Source: Candidatus Atribacteria bacterium (GTDB lineage Bacteria > Atribacterota > Phoenicimicrobiia > Phoenicimicrobiales > Stramentimicrobiaceae). Taken from it: a stretch of DNA of 6,077 bases. The translations under genes and the position numbers were made by a program. Below the pieces are notes generated by a model. It did not search any database, had not been told where the DNA came from, and worked only from the letters and a program-made list of their open reading frames with translations. The number at the start of each line of letters is the position of its first letter. Positions within the stretch are counted from its first letter, which is position 1. This document shows positions 1 through 6,007 of the stretch, piece by piece. The DNA is taken from positions 1 through 6,077 of the forward strand of contig JAFGSC010000090.1 of the NCBI GenBank assembly GCA_016934875.1. The letters run 5' to 3'.

Positions 1-9
1 CCCTCCTTT
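1..9 (-). promoter_or_regulatory. Strong Shine-Dalgarno for a gene beyond the left edge
   Basis: Read on the minus strand, the last bases of the window are AAAGGAGGG, close to a perfect anti-16S complement. It lies 37 bp after the stop codon of the second hsdM gene. No ATG follows inside the window, so the start codon it serves should lie within about 5 to 12 bases outside the left edge. Its position argues that the radC-hsdM-hsdM operon continues. In type I systems the next gene is usually hsdS or hsdR, but the identity here is inference. Confidence 0.7.
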
Positions 10-45
10 GTTCTTCCTACTGGTTATTTTATTATATAACAAGTC

Positions 46-1356
46 TTATTTTTTACTAAATGTGTCTAGTTGGAGGGGTGCAGTCCAAGGAATATCTTTC
101 TTTTCTTTATAAGCACTTACTATACAACTTATATGTTCTTCATTTAAATAGCTCATAGTTTTTTCTTTTCGAATTTCATCGACAGCATCAATAAAAAGTA
201 TTTTATTTGGTAGACTTTTATTTTTATTACAAATAAGTATGCATGAAACCATTGATGAGTTATAAAATAAATTGGGCCCCATTCCAATAATAGTCTCCAC
301 CAAATCTGATTCAATCATCTTTTTACGTATCTCGGCTTCCGCGTCACGGAATAAAATGCCATGCGGCCAGAGGACCGCACACCGTCCATTTTCATCATCA
401 AGGCTTTTAATAATATGCTGCTGAAAGGCATAATCCGCACACCCTTGCGGGGGTGTTCCGTAAATATTACGTCCATAAGGATCTTTTTCAAATTCTTTGC
501 GGTTCCAACGTTTTATAGAATACGGTGGATTCGCCAGAATAATGTTAAATTTTTTAAGTTTGTCATTCTCAAGAAAAACCGGATGTTTTAAGCTATCACC
601 GCGTGCAATCTTAAAATCCTCTATCCCATGTAGAAACATATTCATTCGCGCGATAGCAGATGTCATAAGGTTAAGCTCTTGACCGTAAAGTTTCAATGAA
701 CGGTATTCTTTATTATCTGACCTGAGCTTATTCACGCATGATAAAAGCATGCCTCCCGAACCACAGGTCGGATCATAAATTGACTCTCCCGGCTTTGGAT
801 TCATAAGGAGGGTCATAAGCTCTACAACTGTTCTATTTGTATAAAATTCTGCTGCCGTATGACCACTATCATCAACAAATTGCTTAATAAGATATTCATA
901 TCCATTACCGAGTTGATCATTGGGCACATTTTTAATCGATAGTGTGTGCGATGAAAAGTGTTCCAGTAGATTAATCAAAGTCTCATCACTTAAACGGTCC
1001 TTGTTTGTCCATTGTGCGTCACCAAAGATACCGAAAAGCGTTTCCGGATTTGCTTTCTCAATCTGACGCATGGCTTCCTGTATAACCATGCCTAAATTTT
1101 TGGTATTCCCGCGCACATGTTTCCAATGAACCTCTTTTGGGATTTGAAACGGGTGGTTCTCTGCAAAAGCCGCATATTCAAGGTCACCACCTGATTCTTT
1201 AAGCGCGATCTCGTATTCTTCATCATAGACATCGCAGATACGCTTAAAAAACAGGAGTGGGAAAATATATTGTTTATAATCTCCGGCATCTATCAAACCG
1301 CGCAAAAGCGTTGCCGCACCCCATAAGTATTTTTCTAATTGCTGTTGTGTCATCAT
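46..1356 (-). CDS. hsdM: Second HsdM-type N6-adenine DNA methylase, short C-terminus
   Basis: This is a type I restriction-modification M subunit, which would transfer methyl groups from S-adenosylmethionine to adenine N6 in DNA. The helical HsdM N-terminal domain covers about residues 5-150, and the N6-MTase domain follows. Visible motifs are DPTCGSGG (195-202, SAM binding), GQELN (225-229) and catalytic NPPY (276-279). It is alignable along nearly its whole length with the hsdM immediately upstream, with roughly half the residues identical by eye. Two differences stand out. The usual FYTPR motif is FYTNR (171-175). The protein ends at 436 residues, lacking the DFNLNI-type segment and helical tail of its partner. 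Its start overlaps the upstream stop as ATGA, with AAGGAG about 14 bases before; a second ATG follows directly, so the start is uncertain by one codon. It probably works with the upstream HsdM and an HsdS outside the window. A degenerate or regulatory M subunit is possible. Confidence 0.9.
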   Translation of the reverse strand: MMTQQQLEKYLWGAATLLRGLIDAGDYKQYIFPLLFFKRICDVYDEEYEIALKESGGDLEYAAFAENHPFQIPKEVHWKHVRGNTKNLGMVIQEAMRQIEKANPETLFGIFGDAQWTNKDRLSDETLINLLEHFSSHTLSIKNVPNDQLGNGYEYLIKQFVDDSGHTAAEFYTNRTVVELMTLLMNPKPGESIYDPTCGSGGMLLSCVNKLRSDNKEYRSLKLYGQELNLMTSAIARMNMFLHGIEDFKIARGDSLKHPVFLENDKLKKFNIILANPPYSIKRWNRKEFEKDPYGRNIYGTPPQGCADYAFQQHIIKSLDDENGRCAVLWPHGILFRDAEAEIRKKMIESDLVETIIGMGPNLFYNSSMVSCILICNKNKSLPNKILFIDAVDEIRKEKTMSYLNEEHISCIVSAYKEKKDIPWTAPLQLDTFSKK

Positions 1357-2846
1357 TGTAATAATCCAAACTCCTTGAGTTTATCTCTCATCTTGTCTTC
1401 TGCCTTAACAGCATCTTCAAAAGCCTGTTTTAGGCTTTTCAGGGCTTCTTCCACAGAAGGCAAATTATCCTCTATTTTCTTTTCCACATAGAGCGGAATG
1501 TTTAAATTAAAATCGTTTGTATCTACTTGCTTCAAGTCTGCTACTTTAACATGGTCCTGAACATCTTCATGGTCCCGATACCATTTATAGATACATTCAA
1601 TATGTTCTTTCTCCAGATAGTTTTGTGCCCTGCCTACCCGCACCTGATCTGAAGCGTCAATAAAAAGCACTTTGTTTTTCTTATCCTCTTTCTTAAACGC
1701 TCGAAAAACTAAAATGCACGCGGCCAACTGTGTACCATAAAATATATTCGGGCCTAAACCGATTACTGCTTCAACTATATCCATTTTAAGCAATTGTTCA
1801 CGAATTTTACCCTCTTTGCCTTTACGGAATAAAGCACCGTGAGGAAGCACTACTGCTACGCGGCCATTGGGATATTCCATGGATTTAACCATATGCTGAA
1901 CCCAGGCTAAATCACCGTTGCTGTCAGGAGGCACACCGGCAATGTTACGGCCATAAGGATCTTTCTCCCATTGAGTAGCGCCCCATTTTTTAAGTGAAAA
2001 CGGTGGATTGGCAATCACACAATCAAAAGTAGCAAGGTTGTCCCCTGTGAAAAAGGCTGGGTTTCTCAAGGTATCATCGCGCACAATAGTAAAATCCTCA
2101 ACACCATGTAAAAATAGATTCATTCGCGCAATAGTTGAAGTTGTAAGATTCTTTTCCTGACCAAATATCTTTAGCGTTCTGTAATCCTGATTATTTTCCT
2201 TAAGATGATTGATGCATTCAAGAAGCATTCCTCCGGTTCCACAGGCTGGATCATATATCGTTTCACCGGGTTTGGCGTCAATTATCCGCCCCATTAGGCT
2301 CACAACTGAGCGCGGAGTATAAAATTCCCCTGCTTTTTTATTGGTCAAATCGGCAAAATGCTTGATAAGATATTCATAAGCCTGCCCTAAAATATCCGGT
2401 TCAACTTTTGTATTTGAAAGGTTATATTGCGACAAATGTTCAATAAGATTTATCAGCAGCTCATCTGAAAGCCGTTCTTTATTCGTCCATTGCGCATCAC
2501 CGAAAATACCGTAAAGGAATTTTTGATTTGCCTTTTCGACTTCACGAAACGCATACTGAAGAGCCTGTCCCATGTTAGTAGTTACTTCTCGCACATCGTT
2601 CCAATGACAGTTCTCCGGGATAATAAATCGGTGAAACTCAGGGAGGCATGCATATTCTATGTCACCACCGGATTCATCTAATGCCTGTTTGTACTCCTCA
2701 TCATAAACATCCGATATGCGCTTAAAGAATAAAAGCGGAAAGATATATACTTTAAAATCAGCGGCATCTACAGGGCCTTTTAATATCCAAGCGGCTTTAG
2801 ATAAGTATTGCTCAAGTTGTGAAAGTGTAATCTTTCCGTTATTCAT
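1353..2846 (-). CDS. hsdM: HsdM, type I restriction-modification DNA methylase subunit
   Basis: This is the canonical-looking M subunit of a type I system, acting on adenine N6 together with an HsdS specificity subunit. The HsdM N-terminal domain spans about residues 8-155. GEFYTPR (173-179) leads into the methyltransferase fold, with DPACGTGG (199-206, motif I, SAM binding), GQEKN (229-233) and catalytic NPPF (280-283). A DFNLNI segment (445-450) of the kind usually seen near the end of HsdM is followed by a charged, probably helical tail (about 455-495). In the family this C-terminal part contacts HsdS. The length of 497 residues is normal. The start overlaps the radC stop as ATGA and has GAGGGG 6 bases upstream, so translation is probably coupled to radC. 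The end overlaps the next hsdM in the same way. No restriction (HsdR) gene is visible, so the system could be restricting or methylation-only. Confidence 0.95.
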   Translation of the reverse strand: MNNGKITLSQLEQYLSKAAWILKGPVDAADFKVYIFPLLFFKRISDVYDEEYKQALDESGGDIEYACLPEFHRFIIPENCHWNDVREVTTNMGQALQYAFREVEKANQKFLYGIFGDAQWTNKERLSDELLINLIEHLSQYNLSNTKVEPDILGQAYEYLIKHFADLTNKKAGEFYTPRSVVSLMGRIIDAKPGETIYDPACGTGGMLLECINHLKENNQDYRTLKIFGQEKNLTTSTIARMNLFLHGVEDFTIVRDDTLRNPAFFTGDNLATFDCVIANPPFSLKKWGATQWEKDPYGRNIAGVPPDSNGDLAWVQHMVKSMEYPNGRVAVVLPHGALFRKGKEGKIREQLLKMDIVEAVIGLGPNIFYGTQLAACILVFRAFKKEDKKNKVLFIDASDQVRVGRAQNYLEKEHIECIYKWYRDHEDVQDHVKVADLKQVDTNDFNLNIPLYVEKKIEDNLPSVEEALKSLKQAFEDAVKAEDKMRDKLKEFGLLQ

Positions 2847-3541
2847 AAAATCCCCTCATCTGAAAAACTATAATATTTATCATCACCAATAATGATATGA
2901 TCAATCAATTTTATTTCCATCAGCTTTCCGGCATCATTTAATTCTTTGGTAAATTTCTTATCCTGCGTACTTGGCGTAATGTTCGCGCTTGGATGATTAT
3001 GCACACATACAATCGACACCGCGAATTTCTGTAAAGCTGAATGAATGATCTCGCGCACAATTGGCATGGCATGATTTACTGTACCTATTGCCGCATCTGT
3101 GATATCAATAATCCGGTTGTTACTATTGAGATAGAGGACCTTAAACACTTCAGTCTTTAAATCCCTCAGCTGGGGTAAAAGGATATCCACAATATCCTTG
3201 GCTGTTGATATCTTTTGTTTGCCGGTACTTGCCTCATCTTCACGAAACCGTCTGCCGATCTCAAGAGCGGACTGAATGTGAGCAACCTTTGCATTACCTA
3301 CTCCCTTAAACTCTTTCCAATCACGCACATCCACATGCAACATATTTCTGAAAGTACCGAATTTCTTCATAATCTTTCGGGCGAGATCAATAGCGCTTGA
3401 ACCTTTTGTGCCGGTGCGTAAGAGAATCGCCAGAAGTTCGGAATTAGTCAGAGCCCGAGCGCCCTTCTTCAAAAGCTTTTCTCTCGGTCTATCCGCTGCT
3501 GGCCAAGTTTTTATACCTGTTAATTTGGATTTTTTGGACAT
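2843..3541 (-). CDS. radC: RadC family JAMM/MPN-domain protein
   Basis: The N-terminal half has the UPF0758-type region with DRPREKLL (17-24) and a helix-hairpin-helix-like KGVGNAK (79-85). The C-terminal half is an MPN domain with a complete JAMM metal site: Glu131 as likely catalytic acid, then H181-x-H183-x7-S191-x2-D194. The length of 232 residues is normal for RadC. The old DNA-repair assignment of RadC is not secure; the biochemical role is unknown, and copies are common in mobile and defence regions. The loop usually reading HPSGDP is HPSANI here, with the metal ligands intact. It is the first gene of an operon, and its stop overlaps the start of hsdM by four bases, which ties its expression to the modification enzyme. 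The region before the start is only purine-rich (AGAGAAAG), with no strong Shine-Dalgarno, but the N-terminus fits the family. Confidence 0.93.
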   Translation of the reverse strand: MSKKSKLTGIKTWPAADRPREKLLKKGARALTNSELLAILLRTGTKGSSAIDLARKIMKKFGTFRNMLHVDVRDWKEFKGVGNAKVAHIQSALEIGRRFREDEASTGKQKISTAKDIVDILLPQLRDLKTEVFKVLYLNSNNRIIDITDAAIGTVNHAMPIVREIIHSALQKFAVSIVCVHNHPSANITPSTQDKKFTKELNDAGKLMEIKLIDHIIIGDDKYYSFSDEGIL

Positions 3542-3600
3542 TCTTTCTCTTCGCCGCTCCCTATATTTTCTATTTAAACCTCGACTATTTTTTAATTAAA

Positions 3601-3629
3601 ATTAGATGGCTACAACTACTGTATGGCAA
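3601..3629 (-). promoter_or_regulatory. Probable sigma-70 promoter of the radC-hsdM-hsdM operon
   Basis: On the minus strand TTGCCA (3629-3624) is followed after exactly 17 bases by TCTAAT (3606-3601), each matching five of six consensus bases. Transcription would start near 3594, giving a leader of about 50 bases before radC. This is the best hexamer pair I found in the 160-bp gap between the toxin-antitoxin pair and radC. It would allow the two modules to be transcribed separately. It is not experimentally supported, and AT-rich gaps often contain chance matches. Confidence 0.5.
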
Positions 3630-3632
3630 CAA
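3606..3632 (-). repeat. 10-bp direct repeat over the radC promoter, possible operator
   Basis: On the minus strand TTGTTGCCAT (3632-3623) and TTGTAGCCAT (3615-3606) are the same 10-mer with one mismatch, offset by 17 bp. The first copy covers the -35 hexamer and the second ends at the edge of the -10. This placement would suit a repressor binding tandem sites, but no regulator gene in the window can be tied to it. Confidence 0.4.
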
Positions 3633-3701
3633 TTAGGAAAATAATTTAAAAAATATGAAAAAATTTTGATTTTTTATAATTTATTTAAGAAAAACTATGA
3701 T

Positions 3702-4481
3702 TTATGTTTTAATTTCACCTATAATTTTTATTACTTTATTAAAAAATATTTCGAAATCAGGTATTATTTTAAATTGATGGTTTAAAGATGCATTCCAAGC
3801 ATTTGAGAAATCATCTTTTCTTTTTGTTAAAGAAGATATATCCAGAATAATTCCCTTGAAGTCAAATTTTTCTTCAAGAATCTGCAATACTTTATCTTTG
3901 TTAATTAAATCATAAAGCATTCCTACATCATACAAATCTCTTGCTCGTGTTCTTTGAACCAATGCACGGATCTTTTCGGTAAATATTTCCTCAAGGGAAT
4001 ATGCTTCTATTTCAGCATTAAGCTCATCTGAATAAGAATGAAAGATTTTTTTCTTTTCTGTAGGAAGTAATATTATTTCATTATCATAATTCGTAATATC
4101 AACTTTAATACTTAATGGAGTTCCGGCAGCATTTTGAATTATATTGAAATAAATTTTCCCTTTAAAACCAGTTTCAGTTTTATCAAGTTTACTACTTATC
4201 TGGAAGTTTATACCAACCTCTTCTTTTGCTTTATCAACCGCTTCATTCATATGGGTGAATAAATCTCTATTTTTAAAGGGATGAGCTAAACTAAAATCAA
4301 GGTCATCAGAAAAGCGATAATTTTCATGGTATACTTTCTTTATGCCAGTACCACCTTTTAAAATAATGTCTGGATGATACAGATATTTTAATAACCAGTT
4401 TTGTGCATAATCTCTTTCAATAGTAGATGTAGGAACACCATATGCCCTTGCTTTTTCTTTTATCTCTTGAGAACGAATCAT
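3702..4481 (-). CDS. abiEii: AbiEii/AbiGii-type nucleotidyltransferase toxin
   Basis: This is the toxin half of a type IV toxin-antitoxin and abortive-infection pair. The family carries a DNA polymerase beta-like nucleotidyltransferase fold; characterised relatives act on nucleic acid such as tRNA, but the substrate here is unknown. The defining motif is present: LKGGT (41-45) followed by RFSDDLDF (56-63), with Asp60 and Asp62 as metal ligands. KVDI (126-129) supplies the third Asp (128). The downstream helix carries EKIRAL (169-174) and RARDLYD (179-185), the basic/acidic motif typical of the family. All key residues are intact, so an active enzyme is likely. The start overlaps the stop of the antitoxin gene as ATGA, with AGGAG 7 bases upstream, which couples its synthesis to the antitoxin. 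The length of 259 residues is at the short end for the family. The coding sequence is markedly AT-rich. Confidence 0.92.
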   Translation of the reverse strand: MIRSQEIKEKARAYGVPTSTIERDYAQNWLLKYLYHPDIILKGGTGIKKVYHENYRFSDDLDFSLAHPFKNRDLFTHMNEAVDKAKEEVGINFQISSKLDKTETGFKGKIYFNIIQNAAGTPLSIKVDITNYDNEIILLPTEKKKIFHSYSDELNAEIEAYSLEEIFTEKIRALVQRTRARDLYDVGMLYDLINKDKVLQILEEKFDFKGIILDISSLTKRKDDFSNAWNASLNHQFKIIPDFEIFFNKVIKIIGEIKT

Positions 4482-5263
4482 TCAAGTTCTCCTAACATCT
4501 TATCATCAAGATTTATAATTAATCTCCATCTGGCATTTTTAGTGTCTTTTTCTGGCATAGTAGGGTCAAGTAAAAGATAATTTCTAATATTTAATTTCGG
4601 AAGTTTTATTTTTATATTTAATAGTTCGCACAGATAACCCAATCTTCTTAATACTCCGGAATTTCTGATACGCTGAGCATAATTTTCGAGTTTTTTTCGA
4701 TCAAATTTATTATTTTTTAAAGCTTTAGCCACTTCAATAACTCCTCCACAATATTGCGGTTTATCCAGGCAATCAATCATTGTTTTTTCTTCGTCCGTAA
4801 TAGTTATTTGTGTTTCTTCAATCCATTCTTTTCTAATTCCAAACATTTTCTCTTTTTTGATTTTAACTATTTTGTACTGCACTCCAAAAACTTCAGGGTT
4901 AGTATTAAATTTTCGGGTAATGGTTTGGATAAAAACAGTCGTGGGAATTTGCTCAGTTAGGCCATAATAATTAAGAGCGCTCCAATAAGCAATAGTATAT
5001 GGCTCTACCAACAAAGTACCGATGACAAATTCATGTAAAGTATATTTTCCTTTTTCGGCCCCAATAGGAATAATTAAGTATTTTCCTTTTTCAATTCGCT
5101 CAATTGCACCACTTTGCTGTAATCTATATAATACCTTTTGTAGACTTTTTGTAGATAGATTACTTATTTTTAAGGCATCGATAAAAGTAAAAGTATTCCC
5201 TTGTTTAGCTAAAGGATTTAGTAAATCAATTCTTCTCATTTTTTTACATAATACTCCCTTCAT
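4478..5263 (-). CDS. abiEi: AbiEi-like antitoxin and transcriptional repressor
   Basis: This is the antitoxin of the AbiE pair. In characterised systems AbiEi neutralises the nucleotidyltransferase without stable complex formation and represses its own promoter through an N-terminal winged helix. Here residues about 12-66 look like that winged helix-turn-helix, including a helical stretch around 38-52 and the wing GKYLIIP (60-66). The C-terminal domain shows the typical AYWSALNYYGL (92-102) and EKTMIDCLDKP (159-169) segments. A perfect palindrome lies 54 bp upstream of the start and is a natural operator. Two starts are possible. ATG at 5263 has only a weak AAGTGG before it. ATG at 5239 (Met9, MRRIDLL) has AAGGGAG about 14 bases before it, and I cannot decide between them. 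The ATGA overlap with the toxin gene fixes the pair as one transcript. Confidence 0.88.
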   Translation of the reverse strand: MKGVLCKKMRRIDLLNPLAKQGNTFTFIDALKISNLSTKSLQKVLYRLQQSGAIERIEKGKYLIIPIGAEKGKYTLHEFVIGTLLVEPYTIAYWSALNYYGLTEQIPTTVFIQTITRKFNTNPEVFGVQYKIVKIKKEKMFGIRKEWIEETQITITDEEKTMIDCLDKPQYCGGVIEVAKALKNNKFDRKKLENYAQRIRNSGVLRRLGYLCELLNIKIKLPKLNIRNYLLLDPTMPEKDTKNARWRLIINLDDKMLGELE

Positions 5264-5294
5264 TTGTCCACTTTAATGTATCACATTGAGACTT

Positions 5295-5331
5295 ATTACA
5301 CAATAAAATATTGTTACATTCTCAATTTCAA
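5295..5331 (-). promoter_or_regulatory. Candidate promoter of the abiE pair
   Basis: On the minus strand the best -10 is TGTAAT (5300-5295, five of six). It pairs with TTGAGA (5325-5320) at a long 19-base spacing. An alternative is TTGAAA (5331-5326) with the weaker TTTTAT (5308-5303) at 17 bases. Either -35 lies inside the upstream palindrome, so a protein bound there would block RNA polymerase. The leader to the ATG at 5263 would be about 25-30 bases. Confidence 0.4.
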
Positions 5332-5349
5332 TATTTGAAATTGAGAATG
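5317..5349. repeat. Perfect 15-bp-arm palindrome, probable AbiEi operator
   Basis: Arm CATTCTCAATTTCAA (5317-5331), spacer TAT, and exact reverse complement TTGAAATTGAGAATG (5335-5349). It sits between the ComEA-like stop and abiEi and overlaps the likely -35. AbiEi proteins are known to bind inverted repeats before their own operon. A third copy of the core half-site ATTGAGA lies at 5285-5291, near the expected transcription start. The stem is AT-rich and no T-run follows on the minus strand, so an operator is more likely than a terminator. Confidence 0.65.
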
Positions 5350-5395
5350 GTAGAAAAAATATCATGATGTTTTATTTTGTACAATGTACTACTAC

Positions 5396-5794
5396 TTACT
5401 GAATATTAATTACTATCTCTTCTTCTGCCCATTCCTCCCATTCGAGGTTAGTTATTTCCGGTAGTTGTAGGAGGTCTTTTGGTTCTTTGAATCCTCCGAT
5501 TAGCGAACCTCTTGAGGTAATTATTTTCCGGGTGAGAGGTTCGCTTATTTCTAATATTTTTATAAATTCATCCTGTGATGCGATGTTGATATTTATAATT
5601 TGAACTTCCAGTTTTAAGGAAGTGGTAGACAAGATTTGAGGATTATCGTAAAGGGAGAACCTGTCTGCATGCAAGTACGCACAGGCAGGGTGGACTTTGG
5701 TTTTGGCAAGGGTGAAAATAGATATAGTAATAGAAAGAACAATTACGAGAAAGGCAAGAATACTATATTTAGTATTTCTTTTAAAATATTGCAT
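5396..5794 (-). CDS. Membrane-anchored ComEA-like helix-hairpin-helix protein, degenerate
   Basis: A short basic N-terminus (QYFKRNTK) is followed by one hydrophobic segment (about 11-30), then a linker and a C-terminal domain laid out like ComEA. ININIAS (67-73) corresponds to the INLNTAS opening, GGFKEPKDLLQLPEI (100-114) to the GxFxsxxDLLxVpGI part. ComEA binds incoming DNA outside the membrane during natural transformation. The usual hairpin glycines are missing, however: GIGP reads EISE (82-85) and the second GIG reads EIT (113-115). Ordinary DNA binding is therefore doubtful, and a pilus-related or other secreted HhH-fold role is possible. Residues 36-45 (PACAYLHADR) are encoded by a GC-rich palindrome that looks inserted. 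No Shine-Dalgarno precedes the ATG, and a putative repeat element ends 3 bp upstream, so expression is uncertain and it may be decaying. Confidence 0.65.
   Translation of the reverse strand: MQYFKRNTKYSILAFLVIVLSITISIFTLAKTKVHPACAYLHADRFSLYDNPQILSTTSLKLEVQIININIASQDEFIKILEISEPLTRKIITSRGSLIGGFKEPKDLLQLPEITNLEWEEWAEEEIVINIQ
5660..5689. repeat. GC-rich palindromic repeat inside the ComEA-like gene
   Basis: CCTGTCTG (5660-5667) pairs with CAGGCAGG (5682-5689) over eight positions with one G-T wobble, around a 14-base loop containing GCATGC. The stretch is clearly GC-richer than the surrounding gene. It encodes residues 36-45, which fall in the linker between membrane helix and HhH domain. It resembles short dispersed palindromic repeats that insert in frame in some genomes. 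Other copies cannot be checked from this window. Confidence 0.4.
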
Positions 5795-5819
5795 TTATGG
5801 GGACGCTTTCTTTATTAAA

Positions 5820-5847
5820 GTTGCAAGTTGCAAGTTTCGAGATGCAA
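5820..5847. repeat. Four tandem 7-bp units, GTTGCAA type
   Basis: The units are GTTGCAA, GTTGCAA, GTTTCGA and GATGCAA, the first two identical and the next two diverged by two and one bases. The block lies just inside the left end of the putative element. Too short and regular in period for CRISPR; a microsatellite-like or element-internal repeat. Confidence 0.6.
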
Positions 5848-5882
5848 TTTAAGAATAAGAAATAAAATGCAAAAAAATTATA

Positions 5883-5900
5883 GCTTGCAGGTTGCAGGTT
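5883..5900. repeat. Second 7-bp repeat block, GGTTGCA type
   Basis: GCTTGCA, GGTTGCA and a partial GGTT continue the same period of seven as the block about 35 bp away. In register the two blocks differ mainly by TTGCAAG against TTGCAGG, so they probably share an origin. Confidence 0.5.
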
Positions 5901-6007
5901 AAAAAATAATGTTTTTCTAAATTTAAATGAAAGCCTATTAAAGATATTCGACATAAGTTTTAAAAGTCCTTCTTTTTTAGAAAATAATTGTTAAAAGGGA
6001 TGGATGG

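Noticed and set aside
1..48. Frameshift explaining the short end of the second HsdM
   Set aside because: The bases after the stop do not encode a DFNLNI-like segment in the frames read; stops occur quickly and a new ribosome binding site follows, so this looks like the true gene end.
361..682. Plus-strand open frames inside the second hsdM gene
   Set aside because: They lie antisense to a well-supported methylase gene with conserved motifs, and their translations show no recognisable domain.
1092..1289. 65-codon minus-strand frame within the N-terminal part of the second hsdM
   Set aside because: Alternative frame over the conserved HsdM N-terminal domain; no independent start signal.
3408..3599. 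Plus-strand 63-codon frame over the radC start and its promoter region
   Set aside because: Antisense to the conserved RadC N-terminus and without a Shine-Dalgarno sequence or family resemblance.
3658..3675. A6/T6 inverted repeat after abiEii as a terminator
   Set aside because: Stem contains only A-T pairs with no GC-rich core, so it would be unstable; homopolymer runs are expected in this AT-rich gap.
5022..5276. Plus-strand 84-codon frame opposite the abiEi start
   Set aside because: Fully antisense to the AbiEi winged helix; the apparent length follows from AT-rich codons on the other strand.
5317..5349. Palindrome as the terminator of the ComEA-like gene
   Set aside because: Only four G/C pairs in 15 and no T-run after it on the minus strand; position over the abiE promoter fits an operator better.
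5636..5818. Plus-strand 60-codon frame opposite the ComEA-like N-terminus
   Set aside because: Basic, low-complexity translation opposite a gene with a credible membrane segment; no domain recognised.
5808..5834. TTTAAT near 5814-5819 as a -10 for the ComEA-like gene
   Set aside because: No acceptable -35 at 16-18 bp on the minus strand, and the leader would be very short; not strong enough to annotate.
5820..5900. Heptamer repeats as a CRISPR array
   Set aside because: Units of 7 bp without spacers of 25-40 bp; no cas gene nearby.
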